In this document: piece by piece, positions 1 to 8,360 of the stretch
Layout: every line of letters begins with the position of its first letter
Position numbering within the stretch: the stretch's first letter is position 1
From: a virus
IMG/VR virus record: IMGVR_UViG_3300006845_000026
Location: 1-41,974 of that record
Strand: one strand, 5' to 3'
DNA: 41,974 nucleotides
Position numbers and translations under genes: made by a program
Notes under the pieces: model-generated
The model's database searches: none
Told to the model about the DNA's origin: nothing
Seen by the model: the letters and a program-made list of their open reading frames with translations, nothing else

Positions 1-57
1 CGCAAGTACGAGTCGAATCAGAGCGCCCCCGCGAAGTCACAACAGGAGAATGCATCC

Positions 58-1488
58 ATGGCCGCCGAACTCGAAGAGAACGCAAGGAAGGGCAAGAAGA
101 GGGGCAAGAAGCGCCGCAAGGGTCGTCGCAAGGGTCGTAAGACCAAGCGACGCGCCAAAGCCCGTTCTCGAAAAGGCGGACGTCGCAAGAGTCGTCGTGG
201 CAAGCGCAGGGCCGTGCGTACGGTCAAGACCCACGTCGTGTCTTTGCCGCGCAGCACCGTCGCCGTCACGGAGAAGAAGCGTCGTCGCCGCAAGAAGAAG
301 GCCGGCAAGAAGAAGCGTCGTGGCGGAGGTCGTCGGAAACGCGCGCTGATGGAGAACCCGTCTGGATTCTTCAGCGGCCCGGGACCGATGGCTCTCTACG
401 AGAACCAAGCCGGCCCGTTCACGATGGCCGGACTCCGCGCCTACGGCGTCGCCGCCGTCGGTGTCGGCCTCGGTTTGATCGTCGCCGACGTGACGGATCG
501 CTTGATCGCGACCCGCACGCCGAAAGACGGTCGCAACCCGTGGTACGGCAAGGACGCGGCCGGAGCGATCCGGATGCGCCCCGATGCGTGGCGTCTCGGC
601 GGACAGGCCGGTGGTGCGGTTGCCGGTATGGCGGTCGCCTACTGGGCGCGCGGTCGCGGCATCATCCCGTGGCTCGTCGGCGGCATCGCTGTCGGCTTCG
701 GCGCGAACCTGGTCAAGCAACTCTGGGACTGGTACCTCGCTCCGACTGTCATGAAGGTCGAGCTCGCGGACGCGGGCAAGCCCAGCATCGGCAATCGGCT
801 CTACTCCCTGGAGCAGAATTACATCCAGGAGCAGGTCGCGAAACTCTTCGCGCAGCGTCCGTTCGTCGCGTCGCTCGCGCCGGGACAGAACGACCCGCCC
901 CAGATCACGTCCCCGCTCGGCGGTGGCGGAACCGGCGCCGGTCCGATGTACCAGCTCTCGGGTCAGCCCGGAGTTGGTCGCCCCGGACAGAACGCGCGCT
1001 CGGTCATCCGCACCGGTCGCGTCGGCACGTGTCAGGAGTGCGGTTGCTCGGACGGTTGCTACAGCAACTGCCCGACGCTGTGCCCGGACTGCCCGGAGTA
1101 CAACCAGAACACGATGTGCCGTCACCAGGTGCAAGCCGGCGACGACATCAACGCGTTCGCTTCGGCGGGTGGCGTGTCGGTCGAACAGATCCTCGCGCTC
1201 AACCCGAACACTCCGTGGACACCCGGCAGCGTCGTCTTCCTCCCTTACGGAGTTTGCTCCGCGATGGAGAAGGGCTCGTTCAACCCGGTGGTCGCTGAGC
1301 TCAATCCCGTCGCTCCTCCGAGCCCACTGCCCGTCCCGCTCACCGCGGAGACGATGGTGGAACCGCCGGGTGGTCCGGTCGCGCCTCCGGCTGCCTTCGC
1401 GGCTCCCGGCGTGTACGGCACACCCATGAACGGCGACGATCACATCAAGAAGGCGATGATCTTCTCGGGCGGTCTTCGCAGGGACTGA
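58..1488 (+). CDS. Membrane protein with protamine-like basic arm and LysM domain
   Basis: A 476-residue protein. Residues ~10-98 are almost wholly Lys/Arg/Gly, like a DNA-condensing arm. Hydrophobic segments follow near 125-146, 178-200 and 202-220. A Cys-rich stretch (~325-354) leads into a LysM-like module (~353-399; pattern H.V.AGD....A...GVSVE.ILALNP), a fold that binds peptidoglycan or chitin glycans. The tail is Pro-rich. The arm ends at two LxEN sites (LMENP at 346-360 and LYENQ at 394-408), which could be processing sites. The start at 58 has an AGGAG about 10 bases upstream, but the frame stays open to base 1, so a longer protein is possible. I infer a virion protein joining DNA, membrane and host wall. 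No named family was recognised for the whole protein. Confidence 0.8.
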   Translation: MAAELEENARKGKKRGKKRRKGRRKGRKTKRRAKARSRKGGRRKSRRGKRRAVRTVKTHVVSLPRSTVAVTEKKRRRRKKKAGKKKRRGGGRRKRALMENPSGFFSGPGPMALYENQAGPFTMAGLRAYGVAAVGVGLGLIVADVTDRLIATRTPKDGRNPWYGKDAAGAIRMRPDAWRLGGQAGGAVAGMAVAYWARGRGIIPWLVGGIAVGFGANLVKQLWDWYLAPTVMKVELADAGKPSIGNRLYSLEQNYIQEQVAKLFAQRPFVASLAPGQNDPPQITSPLGGGGTGAGPMYQLSGQPGVGRPGQNARSVIRTGRVGTCQECGCSDGCYSNCPTLCPDCPEYNQNTMCRHQVQAGDDINAFASAGGVSVEQILALNPNTPWTPGSVVFLPYGVCSAMEKGSFNPVVAELNPVAPPSPLPVPLTAETMVEPPGGPVAPPAAFAAPGVYGTPMNGDDHIKKAMIFSGGLRRD

Positions 1489-1574
1489 TCGAAGAGACGT
1501 CAACAAGAGTTCTGAGTTTTTGAACAAAGGGCCCGGGGCGGAAGAAGCCGTCTCGGGCAGGAGAAAGAAAGACA
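1489..1574 (+). promoter_or_regulatory. Intergenic leader of the candidate major capsid gene
   Basis: An 86-base gap before the 404-residue gene. It holds an imperfect GC hairpin (gcccg near 1530 pairing with cgggc near 1556), with no T-run after it, and a strong ribosome site (AGGAGAAAG) about 8 bases before the ATG. I see no clear -35/-10 pair. Confidence 0.3.
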
Positions 1575-2789
1575 ATGGCCAATATCGACAATCGATCCGG
1601 TGCGTGGAAGAAGTGTGCCACCATCGGTGAAGCTGCTGCGGTGCCCTGGTCGGCGCTTACGGCAATCATCAGCGACCAGACGCAGATCAAACTTCCGATG
1701 ACTCCCGAGGAGTTTCAGAAGTTCGAAGGCAACATCAACTTCTTCGATGTCGATACCGAGGCCAATCCGTGCCCGGGACGGCAGATCACGGGAGCGTTTA
1801 CCGGCGCTCGCGTCGAGACGCCGTTCCTCGCGCTCGGAGCCTTCTTGATCCTCATCGGCGAGGGCTACTCCAAGACGCTGCCCGGAGCGCTCATCTCGGA
1901 ACCGGCTTCCGAGTCGAGTACCCCGTGCTTCGACGGGTGCATTCCCGTTGGAGGTCTCGGTGCAGACGCAGCCGCGCGCAACGCGGCTCTGTACTGGGGT
2001 GGACCGACTCAGCTCTTCCTCGAATCGTTCAGCCAGGCGTACCGCTTCCAGGTGCGCATGGGTCGCCGCATCGTCGTGGTCGACGAGCTCGCCGACCACA
2101 TCGGTGTGTGGCCCCGCGCGAAGGCGTTCTGCGGAGCGAGTGACTCACTCGCCCCGATGATGCCCGAGATTCAGGAAGTGAACTCGGTCCTCCACGACAA
2201 GGACTTCGACCGGCTCTTCATCCCGCAGAACGTCGTCGTGGGCGATGCGGGAACCGAGTGCATCGGCGCACCGACCGCTGGAGTGACCTACGGCCACTTC
2301 ACGCAGTCGGGTATCGCGCACAAGGCGTACATGTTCCAGCGGCCGCTGCTCTACGTTCCGACGACCACCATCCGGATTGGTCTGACGCGCGTGGAACAAG
2401 ACTGCTGCTTCCTCGACTCGATGCGGCGCCAAGCGGTGCTCGATCTCGGCGTCGTGCCGACGCCCGCACCTGGCATCCTCAGCGAGACCTTGGACTGCGG
2501 CGCCGGCTACTCGTCGGCGTACACCATCCCGGGTGGCTGCCTCACCTACGGCGTCGGACTCTTCGGCGTCGAGCTCTTCCCGAGCGCGTGCATCGATTAC
2601 CTGAACTACATCCTCCCCGAGAGCTTGCAGTTTCAGATGCTGCTCGAGAACAGCTTCATGCAGGGTCTGCTCCAGGCCAACTCCCTCAAGGGCGCCGGCC
2701 AACAGATGCTCAACGGCCTCACGCCGCAGGGCAAGCAGAACCTCAAGGCGCTGCTCGAGCGCAAGCCGATGGCGATCCTGGACGAGTAA
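1575..2789 (+). CDS. Candidate major capsid protein (Cys-rich, soluble)
   Basis: 404 residues, mostly polar with no membrane segment or signal peptide, and more than a dozen Cys spread along the chain (CPG, PCFDGC, QDCC, LDCG, GGC). The strong ribosome site, the lone position between gaps, and the hairpin just downstream suit a highly expressed structural gene. It is followed by two more Cys-containing soluble proteins. No capsid family (HK97 or double jelly roll) can be assigned by eye. The C-terminal ~80 residues look helical (QMLLENSFMQGLLQANSLKG). The call rests on context, and it could instead be another abundant virion protein. Confidence 0.5.
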   Translation: MANIDNRSGAWKKCATIGEAAAVPWSALTAIISDQTQIKLPMTPEEFQKFEGNINFFDVDTEANPCPGRQITGAFTGARVETPFLALGAFLILIGEGYSKTLPGALISEPASESSTPCFDGCIPVGGLGADAAARNAALYWGGPTQLFLESFSQAYRFQVRMGRRIVVVDELADHIGVWPRAKAFCGASDSLAPMMPEIQEVNSVLHDKDFDRLFIPQNVVVGDAGTECIGAPTAGVTYGHFTQSGIAHKAYMFQRPLLYVPTTTIRIGLTRVEQDCCFLDSMRRQAVLDLGVVPTPAPGILSETLDCGAGYSSAYTIPGGCLTYGVGLFGVELFPSACIDYLNYILPESLQFQMLLENSFMQGLLQANSLKGAGQQMLNGLTPQGKQNLKALLERKPMAILDE

Positions 2790-2827
2790 TCGTCCAAGCG
2801 CTCGCGTCACACACTAGCAAAAAAGGC

Positions 2828-2855
2828 GCGGGCGCTCGGTCACTCGGGCGCCCGC
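2828..2855 (+). terminator. Strong GC hairpin after the candidate capsid gene
   Basis: A perfect 8-base stem (GCGGGCGC at 2828-2835 pairing with GCGCCCGC at 2848-2855) around a 12-base loop. It follows an A-run (2819-2824) and precedes T-rich bases (tattctattc). This fits an intrinsic terminator or attenuator that sets the capsid gene apart from the genes downstream. The AT-richer bases after it could hold a promoter for the next gene. Confidence 0.55.
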
Positions 2856-2889
2856 TCCAGTATTCTATTCCGGAAAAAGTGGTGAACCG

Positions 2890-3558
2890 ATGATTGGAGG
2901 AAAAAGGGTCAGGGAACTCGGTGTCGGGGACATCCCGCTCATCGCCCAGTACGACCCGCGCCTCGCGGTTGCGCTGGCATACGGCGGAGCGTTCGCGCCG
3001 AAAGGCGTGATCCTCAACGGCATCGCGTCCGCCGTCGGTGGTTGGGAGATCTTGACGCTCCGAGCAACGTTTCAGAGCGGCACGGCCAACCAGACCATCC
3101 CGGTCACGCTGCCGGACGTGGCTGAGGTCGACATGTGGGTGCGCGACATCCGCGCGACCGTGCGTCGACCGAACTACTTCCCCGGCAACCCGCTGCGCGA
3201 TATCGCGAACACCGCGTACGCGCAAAACCCGGACATCGACTTCACGCTCGAGGTGAAGACGTGGTGCAACTTCGCCATCAGTCTCGACCCCGTGCCGCTC
3301 GGCTTGATCGCCGAAACGTTCGAGTGTGTTTGCCCGGTCGGCCTCGTGCTCACGTGCGGTGCGTCGATCATCGGCAGCTTCACGAACACGCGCGCGCTCG
3401 TCGACCCGGACGAGATCCCGACCGAGGTCACCGTCGCGTTGCACGTCACTCGTCTGCCGCGCACGAACTGCTACGCGCAGATCGACATCGCCACAGCACT
3501 CAGCGTGCTCAAAGAACAGAAGATCCTGCCCGACATCGATCCTGGTTGCTGCGGGTGA
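2890..3558 (+). CDS. Candidate minor capsid protein
   Basis: 222 residues, soluble and predicted beta-rich, with no membrane segment. It has a Cys cluster in the middle (ECVCPVGLVLTCG) and ends in DPGCCG. It lies between the candidate major capsid gene and another beta-rich protein, with a 100-base leader and a weak ribosome site (gtggtgaacc). Size and place would suit a vertex or minor capsid protein, but no family was recognised and the role is inferred only from neighbours. Confidence 0.5.
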   Translation: MIGGKRVRELGVGDIPLIAQYDPRLAVALAYGGAFAPKGVILNGIASAVGGWEILTLRATFQSGTANQTIPVTLPDVAEVDMWVRDIRATVRRPNYFPGNPLRDIANTAYAQNPDIDFTLEVKTWCNFAISLDPVPLGLIAETFECVCPVGLVLTCGASIIGSFTNTRALVDPDEIPTEVTVALHVTRLPRTNCYAQIDIATALSVLKEQKILPDIDPGCCG

Positions 3559-3569
3559 GGTGGTGATGG

Positions 3570-4520
3570 ATGGCGCAGAGTCGAGCAGATGCGAGGAAGC
3601 ACGAGTCGGAGATCACGGTAGCGGCTGAGCTACTATCCGAGACGCCCGAGCTCGCCCACCTCTCTCGAGACTACTGCGGTTGGCGCTCGCGCTGTCCCGT
3701 CGTCGTCGACATCGTCAGTTCCGCGTTCGACATCGACAACATCGGTCTCGGCAGCTCGCCGTACACCGGCGACATGAGCCGCACCGGCATCGCGGTACCT
3801 CTCGCGCCGACGGTCAACCAGCAGCACCGTTACCTGTTTCGTCTCGCGACCATGGAGGTGCCGAGCGGGGCGGCGGCGGTCATCCTCGGAGTCCACACCG
3901 CGCAGACGCTGCGCACCGTGCTCGAGGGGACCGACGGTGAAGGCTCGAGCTGTTTTCGACCGCTCGAGATCTTGGTGCGCGAGCCGTTCTGGCAACCGCC
4001 GAACGGCAACATCTCGTGGCACTTGAGGCAGTGGCAGTTGCGCGAGCACCGTCGCTTGCTGACCGCCGGCCCGGCAGCGGCCGGCTTCGACATCCACGTG
4101 GACGGCAATGACACCGCGCTCATGTTCGCCGAAACCGTGTCGTTCGCGCCGTACACCCCGCCGTTCTCCGGCATGCCTCCAGGGCGCGCGATCGGTGCAC
4201 TCGGCACGTGGCGCGACAATCGCGACTGGGAGGTGCACATCCCCATCTTCGGTCCGAAGAAGATCGGCCTCTGGGCGTCAGTGCACCAGTTCGACTCGTT
4301 GCTCATCTGCCCGACAACCGCACCGACCGACCTCGGCGCCATCTCGCAAGAGGACCGCTTCCTGTACGCGTTCGGTTCGACCGGGACCGGCGTCCAATAC
4401 GGTCGGGTGGCTGGCGCCATCACCGTGGAGCTCTGGCCGAATTGCAACGACCTGAGAGACCACCTGCGCGCCGGGGGTAAGCTTTTCCAACCGAGTTCAA
4501 CAAGGAGATTGCAGCCGTGA
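3570..4520 (+). CDS. Candidate structural protein, beta-rich
   Basis: 316 residues with no membrane segment. It contains many short hydrophobic strands (e.g. RYLFRLATMEV, AAAVILGVHT, ITVELWPNC) and a Trp-rich middle (REPFWQPPNGNISWHLRQWQL). The gene starts 11 bases after the previous one, behind a GAGGTGG ribosome site, and its end overlaps the next start as GTGA. The strand pattern and context suggest a virion surface or vertex protein. No known family is visible. Confidence 0.5.
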   Translation: MAQSRADARKHESEITVAAELLSETPELAHLSRDYCGWRSRCPVVVDIVSSAFDIDNIGLGSSPYTGDMSRTGIAVPLAPTVNQQHRYLFRLATMEVPSGAAAVILGVHTAQTLRTVLEGTDGEGSSCFRPLEILVREPFWQPPNGNISWHLRQWQLREHRRLLTAGPAAAGFDIHVDGNDTALMFAETVSFAPYTPPFSGMPPGRAIGALGTWRDNRDWEVHIPIFGPKKIGLWASVHQFDSLLICPTTAPTDLGAISQEDRFLYAFGSTGTGVQYGRVAGAITVELWPNCNDLRDHLRAGGKLFQPSSTRRLQP

Positions 4521-5587
4521 GCAAAGTCAATTGGACGGGACGCATCAGTCCGGACAACCGCCGCGGCTCTGTGGGAGCTCCCCCGCCCGTGTTCTGGTGG
4601 TACTTCAAGGTCTACGCGAAGTACGGAGGCGAGGTCGTGCACTCGGAGGGCCCGAGCGGCATGACCGGAGCTCAGGGCAACGCGCGCATCTTGATGCTCG
4701 GTCAGCAGTACGGGACCGAGTACGTGGTGTGCGGCACGTACCTCGGCGGCTACGGCGGCAAGAGCACGTACTGCACTTACGACGGTGGCGTCACGACCAA
4801 GTACGGTGAGCCGCCGGCTTTCCCGCCGGTGCCGACGTCGCCTCCGGTGCCGATCATCCCGCTCTTCTTCAACACGCCTCGCGTCCCGTATCGACCGTTT
4901 TTCGGTCCCGCTACCCTCAATCCATTCACGCCGATCTTTCCCGGCTACCGCACCCGCGTCTCGTGGGTCGCGCCGTCGCCGCGTCCGTTCTTCGTGTTCG
5001 GAGCGCGCAGGGTCGAGTGGCTCGGCAGCCGCCTCGGTCAGAACGCTTGCAACGACCTGAACAACGCGGTCGCGAGCGCGAAGGCTTCGAGGAACGGGTT
5101 GCAGCAGAACTTGAGCGCGGTGAACAACGCGTACAACCAAGCGGTGCAAGCCGGTAATCAAGAGGCCATCGCGGATCTCTACGCGACCAAGCTCGGAATC
5201 CAGGCCGACCTCGCGAAGCTCGACGCCGACATCGTCGCGCTCGAGGCTCAGGCGAAGGCCGCGTGCGCGCCGCCCCCGCCGTCGACCGGCTGCACGTCGG
5301 ACGCTGACTGCGGTCCTGCTGGCTTCAAGTGCGTCGACGGGAACTGCGTTCCGTGGGACTGCTTCAAGGACTCGGACTGCGGAGCCGGTCTGAAGTGCGA
5401 CGGCAAGGGCAAGTGCATCCCCGCGACCACGACCGCGAGCGTCGGCGGTGGTGGGATCTGGCTGCTCGCCGCCGCGGCGGCTGCCGCGATCTTCTTCGCG
5501 ATTAAACCACCGAAGCTCCCGAAGACTGCCGCCGGTCGGTTGCAAGAGAACCGTCGGCGTCGACGTCGACAGGCGGCCGCCGCTTGA
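4517..5587 (+). CDS. Membrane protein with two VxW/RRVEWLG motifs, coiled coil and Cys-rich repeats
   Basis: 356 residues from a GTG start in a GTGA overlap. It opens with SKVNWTG, a short form of the window's shared N-terminal motif. A full copy, RVSWV..RRVEWLG, lies inside at residues ~147-170 (4955-5026). A helical coiled-coil-like stretch (172-250) follows, then two Cys-rich units (~255-302; TSDADCGPAGFKC..GNC and KDSDCGAGLKC..GKC) of a kind common in Myxococcota, a membrane segment (~311-330) and an Arg-rich tail after LQEN (5540-5554). The internal motif suggests fusion of two module types. I infer a virion membrane protein. Confidence 0.75.
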   Translation: MSKVNWTGRISPDNRRGSVGAPPPVFWWYFKVYAKYGGEVVHSEGPSGMTGAQGNARILMLGQQYGTEYVVCGTYLGGYGGKSTYCTYDGGVTTKYGEPPAFPPVPTSPPVPIIPLFFNTPRVPYRPFFGPATLNPFTPIFPGYRTRVSWVAPSPRPFFVFGARRVEWLGSRLGQNACNDLNNAVASAKASRNGLQQNLSAVNNAYNQAVQAGNQEAIADLYATKLGIQADLAKLDADIVALEAQAKAACAPPPPSTGCTSDADCGPAGFKCVDGNCVPWDCFKDSDCGAGLKCDGKGKCIPATTTASVGGGGIWLLAAAAAAAIFFAIKPPKLPKTAAGRLQENRRRRRRQAAAA

Positions 5588-5602
5588 GCGGGAGGAGGCT
5601 AA

Positions 5603-5980
5603 GTGCGGGTCACTTGGGTCAAAACAAACCGGCGAGTCGAATGGCTCGGTAAGATTCCGAGCGGGCGCGTCGGTCTGACCGACCAGGAGCGCGTCAACGA
5701 GGCGCGGTCGTACTTCCCTGGGTGCTACTCGAAGGCATTCGATGATTGCATCGATAAAGGCTTGGTGACCGCCTACCCGAATTGTGCGCGAATCCTCGAG
5801 CTCTGGGGCAACGACAAGACGGCACCCGTCTCACTCCAACTCGACGCCGTGATCGATCAGATGCCGTATTGTTCCGCGCCGAGCACGGCAACGTCGTCGA
5901 GCGACAACACGGTGATCTGGGTCGTCGGCGCGGTGGCGCTCGCCGCCGTCGCTGGTTACGCGCTCGCGGGAGGTTTCTGA
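5603..5980 (+). CDS. Small tail-anchored protein, RVTWV/RRVEWLG family
   Basis: 125 residues with a GTG start and a strong GGAGGAGG ribosome site. It has the clearest N-terminal motif (RVTWV, then RRVEWLGKIPSG), a middle region with four Cys (residues ~41-90; PGCYSKAFDDC..YPNC..PYC) and a C-terminal membrane segment (~102-122). With no signal peptide and a terminal anchor, it would display its N-terminal part on one side of a membrane. The function is unknown. The motif ties it to the following genes. Confidence 0.7.
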   Translation: MRVTWVKTNRRVEWLGKIPSGRVGLTDQERVNEARSYFPGCYSKAFDDCIDKGLVTAYPNCARILELWGNDKTAPVSLQLDAVIDQMPYCSAPSTATSSSDNTVIWVVGAVALAAVAGYALAGGF

Positions 5981-6192
5981 TGAGGGTCAACTGGGTCGGA
6001 ACCAGTCGCGAACTCGAGTTTCACCGCGCGCAGCGAACGATGCTCAGCGGACCACGTCGTCTCGGTGTCAGTGCCGGCGGCGTCTCGGTCGCGACATCCG
6101 GCATCATCGCGCCGCTCGTCGTGGTCGGCATCTTGGCGCTCGCCATCTACGGCGGCGTGAAGGCGATCGGGAAACTACCAGAGGGGCGTTGA
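5980..6192 (+). CDS. Very small membrane protein, RVNWV family
   Basis: 70 residues; the ATG overlaps the previous stop (ATGA). It starts RVNWVGTSRELEFHRA, a degenerate form of the shared motif (ELEF in place of VEWL), followed by one membrane segment (~42-60) and a short basic end. There is no enzymatic domain. The ATGA coupling supports this start over a longer frame opening upstream inside the previous gene. Confidence 0.65.
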   Translation: MRVNWVGTSRELEFHRAQRTMLSGPRRLGVSAGGVSVATSGIIAPLVVVGILALAIYGGVKAIGKLPEGR

Positions 6193-6195
6193 TGC

Positions 6196-6468
6196 ATGCG
6201 CGTCGACTGGGTGCAGAGTCGACGCCGCGTGGAGTGGCTGGGCGCGCTCCCGTCAGGCGAGAGTGCGGAAGCTCTCGTCGGCGGCGACTTAACAGCGTTG
6301 CCCGTCGTGACGTTTCATACCGGCTTGCGTGCTGGACTCATCGGTCTCGGTCTGTACGTGGCAGGTTTTCGAGGCGAACAACTCGTGAAGGGTGCGATCG
6401 CCGGTGCGGTCGGCATCGAGGCGTTCGTGCTAGCGTGGGCTCTATACGAACGAGGTAAGAAAAAATGA
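6196..6468 (+). CDS. Small membrane protein, RVDWV/RRVEWLG family
   Basis: 90 residues. The N-terminus reads RVDWVQSRRRVEWLGALPSG, the most compact copy of the shared motif. Two hydrophobic segments (~47-66 and ~71-86) are separated by FRGEQLVKG, and the protein ends in KKK. It is likely a two-pass virion membrane protein of unknown role, in one operon with its neighbours. Confidence 0.7.
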   Translation: MRVDWVQSRRRVEWLGALPSGESAEALVGGDLTALPVVTFHTGLRAGLIGLGLYVAGFRGEQLVKGAIAGAVGIEAFVLAWALYERGKKK

Positions 6469-7217
6469 ACGCCGTCAATTGGGTAAACGCACGAGGACAA
6501 ACTTCGGCGGTTGGTCCGAAAGGTCGCAAGGCGCGTCGCGTGCAGTGGCTAGGTGCGCCCGCGTTCGGCGTCGGCGCGCTCGACGTCGCCTCGAACGGGT
6601 TCGCGAAGGGGCTGCTCGCGTCGTGGAACGCGACTGACGGCGCGAACTGGATCAATCAGTACGGCTTGCAGCCGGGTGACGTCGACCCGAACGCCTGGTA
6701 CGACCGAGACGGCTACGTCCTCGCCGGCTTCGTCAAGTGGTGGAACGGCACGAACGCGCAGAAGCTTCCCGAGCCGGGGACGAAGAACGGCGTCGCTTGG
6801 GTCGACCTGACGCAGCAGCACTTGACCACGCTCCAGAATTGGGCGCTGTCGAAGGGTATCATCAACCCGGGTCAGCTCCCGGCTTCGCCGCAGCCGACTC
6901 CTGTGCCGATGGACATGTCGACGTGCCTGGCCAATTGCCAGAACACGTACGGGCTCGATCCGATCTCGCTCGCGACGTGCGCCGCTGCGTGCGCTCAGTC
7001 GTTCCCTCTCACTCCTCCACCGGTGCCGATCTCACCGACACCGACGACGCCGGCGCCGACTACCCCGCCCTCCACTCCTCCGCCTACCATCCCGACGGCG
7101 CCCGTCACGCCGGGCACCACGACGACCAGCGAGAGCAAGACGAACGTCTGGCCCTGGGTGATCGGTGGCACTGCTTTGGTGGCACTCGGTGCGTTGGTTC
7201 TTTCTGGAGGGAAGTGA
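6465..7217 (+). CDS. Tail-anchored protein with Trp-rich domain and Pro/Thr stalk
   Basis: 250 residues, with an ATGA overlap. The motif is spread out (VNWV...RRVQWLGAPAFG). Residues ~45-135 form a Trp-rich domain (YDRDGYVLAGFVKWWN) that recurs in the next gene, so the two are paralogues in that part. A four-Cys helix pair (~152-180) and a Pro/Thr stalk (~182-220) lead to a C-terminal membrane segment (~226-247). The build is that of a domain held off a membrane on a stalk. No enzymatic motif was seen. Confidence 0.7.
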   Translation: MNAVNWVNARGQTSAVGPKGRKARRVQWLGAPAFGVGALDVASNGFAKGLLASWNATDGANWINQYGLQPGDVDPNAWYDRDGYVLAGFVKWWNGTNAQKLPEPGTKNGVAWVDLTQQHLTTLQNWALSKGIINPGQLPASPQPTPVPMDMSTCLANCQNTYGLDPISLATCAAACAQSFPLTPPPVPISPTPTTPAPTTPPSTPPPTIPTAPVTPGTTTTSESKTNVWPWVIGGTALVALGALVLSGGK

Positions 7218-7220
7218 GCC

Positions 7221-8360
7221 ATGCGCGTCGAATGGGTACAGAGGCGTCGAGTCCAGTGGGTGCGTGAGACACGCGCTCAGCTCGGTGTTGGTCTGATCGG
7301 CATTCTTGAATGGGAAGACCCCGTCGAGAAGAACCCGTCCGGCGCGCAGCTTCACGCCAAGAACATTCTCTGGCTGTGGGGAAAGGCGAATCCGACGTAC
7401 AGCCCGATCGCCGGCTACGGGACTGCGGCCGACCTCACGAGCAATTGGATGGATCGCGATCGTCAGATGATGTCCGCGTTCTGCAACTGGTGGAACATCA
7501 CGCACCCGAGCCAGGCGATCCCCATCTCGCAAAACGTCACGAACGCGAACATCAAGGCGCTCGACCAGTGGGTCAAGGAAGAGAACGCCAAAGCGTCGCA
7601 GGCTCAACCGATCACACCCGGGCAATTCCCTCCGGGTAGTGGACAGCCGCAACCGCAGCTCACTTTTCCTCTGCTCACTCTCACGCCGCTCGGCTGGCCT
7701 CCCGGCGTGCCGTACCCACCGCCGAAACCTTCCTGGTGGCCCGACGGGCTCAATTACCCACCGGTCGGCGACTCGTGGGCGCCCGTTCCTCCTGGTTGGT
7801 GGAATCTCTCGCCGAACCCGCTGCCGTGGCCGCCGCCGAAACCTGACGGCTGGCCCACGTTCCCGTACCCGCTCCCGCCCACGGCGCTCGCGTCGGTCAT
7901 GTCGTGCGATCAGGTGTGCGACGCTCAGTTCGGAACCAAGGGCACGACTCCGAACCAGACCGCGCTCGACGTCTGCAAGAAGGGTTGCTCGACGGCTGCG
8001 ACTCCGCCTCCGCTGACGTTCCCGATCGGTCCGCAGAATCTTCGCCCGCTCCCACCCGACACGGGGACGGCTCCGAGCACGGGGACGACGTCCACGCCGA
8101 AGTCGAGCGTCGTGCCGATCGTGCTCGGTCTTGCAGCGCTCGGCGGCGTCGCGTGGTTGTTGATGCGCGGCAGCGGCACGACCTTGCTCGAGAACCCGCA
8201 GTTCAGCTTTCTCGGCTGGACGTTCGGTGCCCACAAAACGGGCAGGGGCAAGGTCAAACCGCCGAAGATGAAGCTCACGAAGAAGGGTAAGAAGGAATTC
8301 GCCGCGGAATGGAAGCGCGTGTTTCCCACACTACCCGTCCCGGATATTGACGAGCCATGA
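7221..8360 (+). CDS. Stalked membrane protein, paralogue of the upstream gene
   Basis: 379 residues. It starts RVEWVQRRRVQWV. It shares the Trp-rich domain with the upstream protein (MDRDRQMMSAFCNWWN). It then has a long Pro/Trp repeat (~155-220; WPPPKP, YPPPKP), a Cys pair (VCDAQFG..DVCKKGC), a membrane segment (~296-314) and a ~60-residue basic tail (KVKPPKMKLTKKGKK). LLENP occurs just after the membrane segment (8184-8198). The Pro/Trp repeat also appears in the next gene. I infer a virion spike or anchor protein. Confidence 0.7.
   Translation: MRVEWVQRRRVQWVRETRAQLGVGLIGILEWEDPVEKNPSGAQLHAKNILWLWGKANPTYSPIAGYGTAADLTSNWMDRDRQMMSAFCNWWNITHPSQAIPISQNVTNANIKALDQWVKEENAKASQAQPITPGQFPPGSGQPQPQLTFPLLTLTPLGWPPGVPYPPPKPSWWPDGLNYPPVGDSWAPVPPGWWNLSPNPLPWPPPKPDGWPTFPYPLPPTALASVMSCDQVCDAQFGTKGTTPNQTALDVCKKGCSTAATPPPLTFPIGPQNLRPLPPDTGTAPSTGTTSTPKSSVVPIVLGLAALGGVAWLLMRGSGTTLLENPQFSFLGWTFGAHKTGRGKVKPPKMKLTKKGKKEFAAEWKRVFPTLPVPDIDEP

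Noticed and set aside
37-1575. A 512-codon open frame on the minus strand opposite the basic-arm gene
   Set aside because: It is the shadow of a Lys/Arg-rich coding strand and has low-complexity composition, no ribosome site and no domain.
3830-5545. A 571-codon minus-strand frame across two plus-strand genes
   Set aside because: Composition is Arg/Val repeats typical of antisense high-GC sequence; the plus-strand genes have clear ribosome sites, motifs and overlaps.
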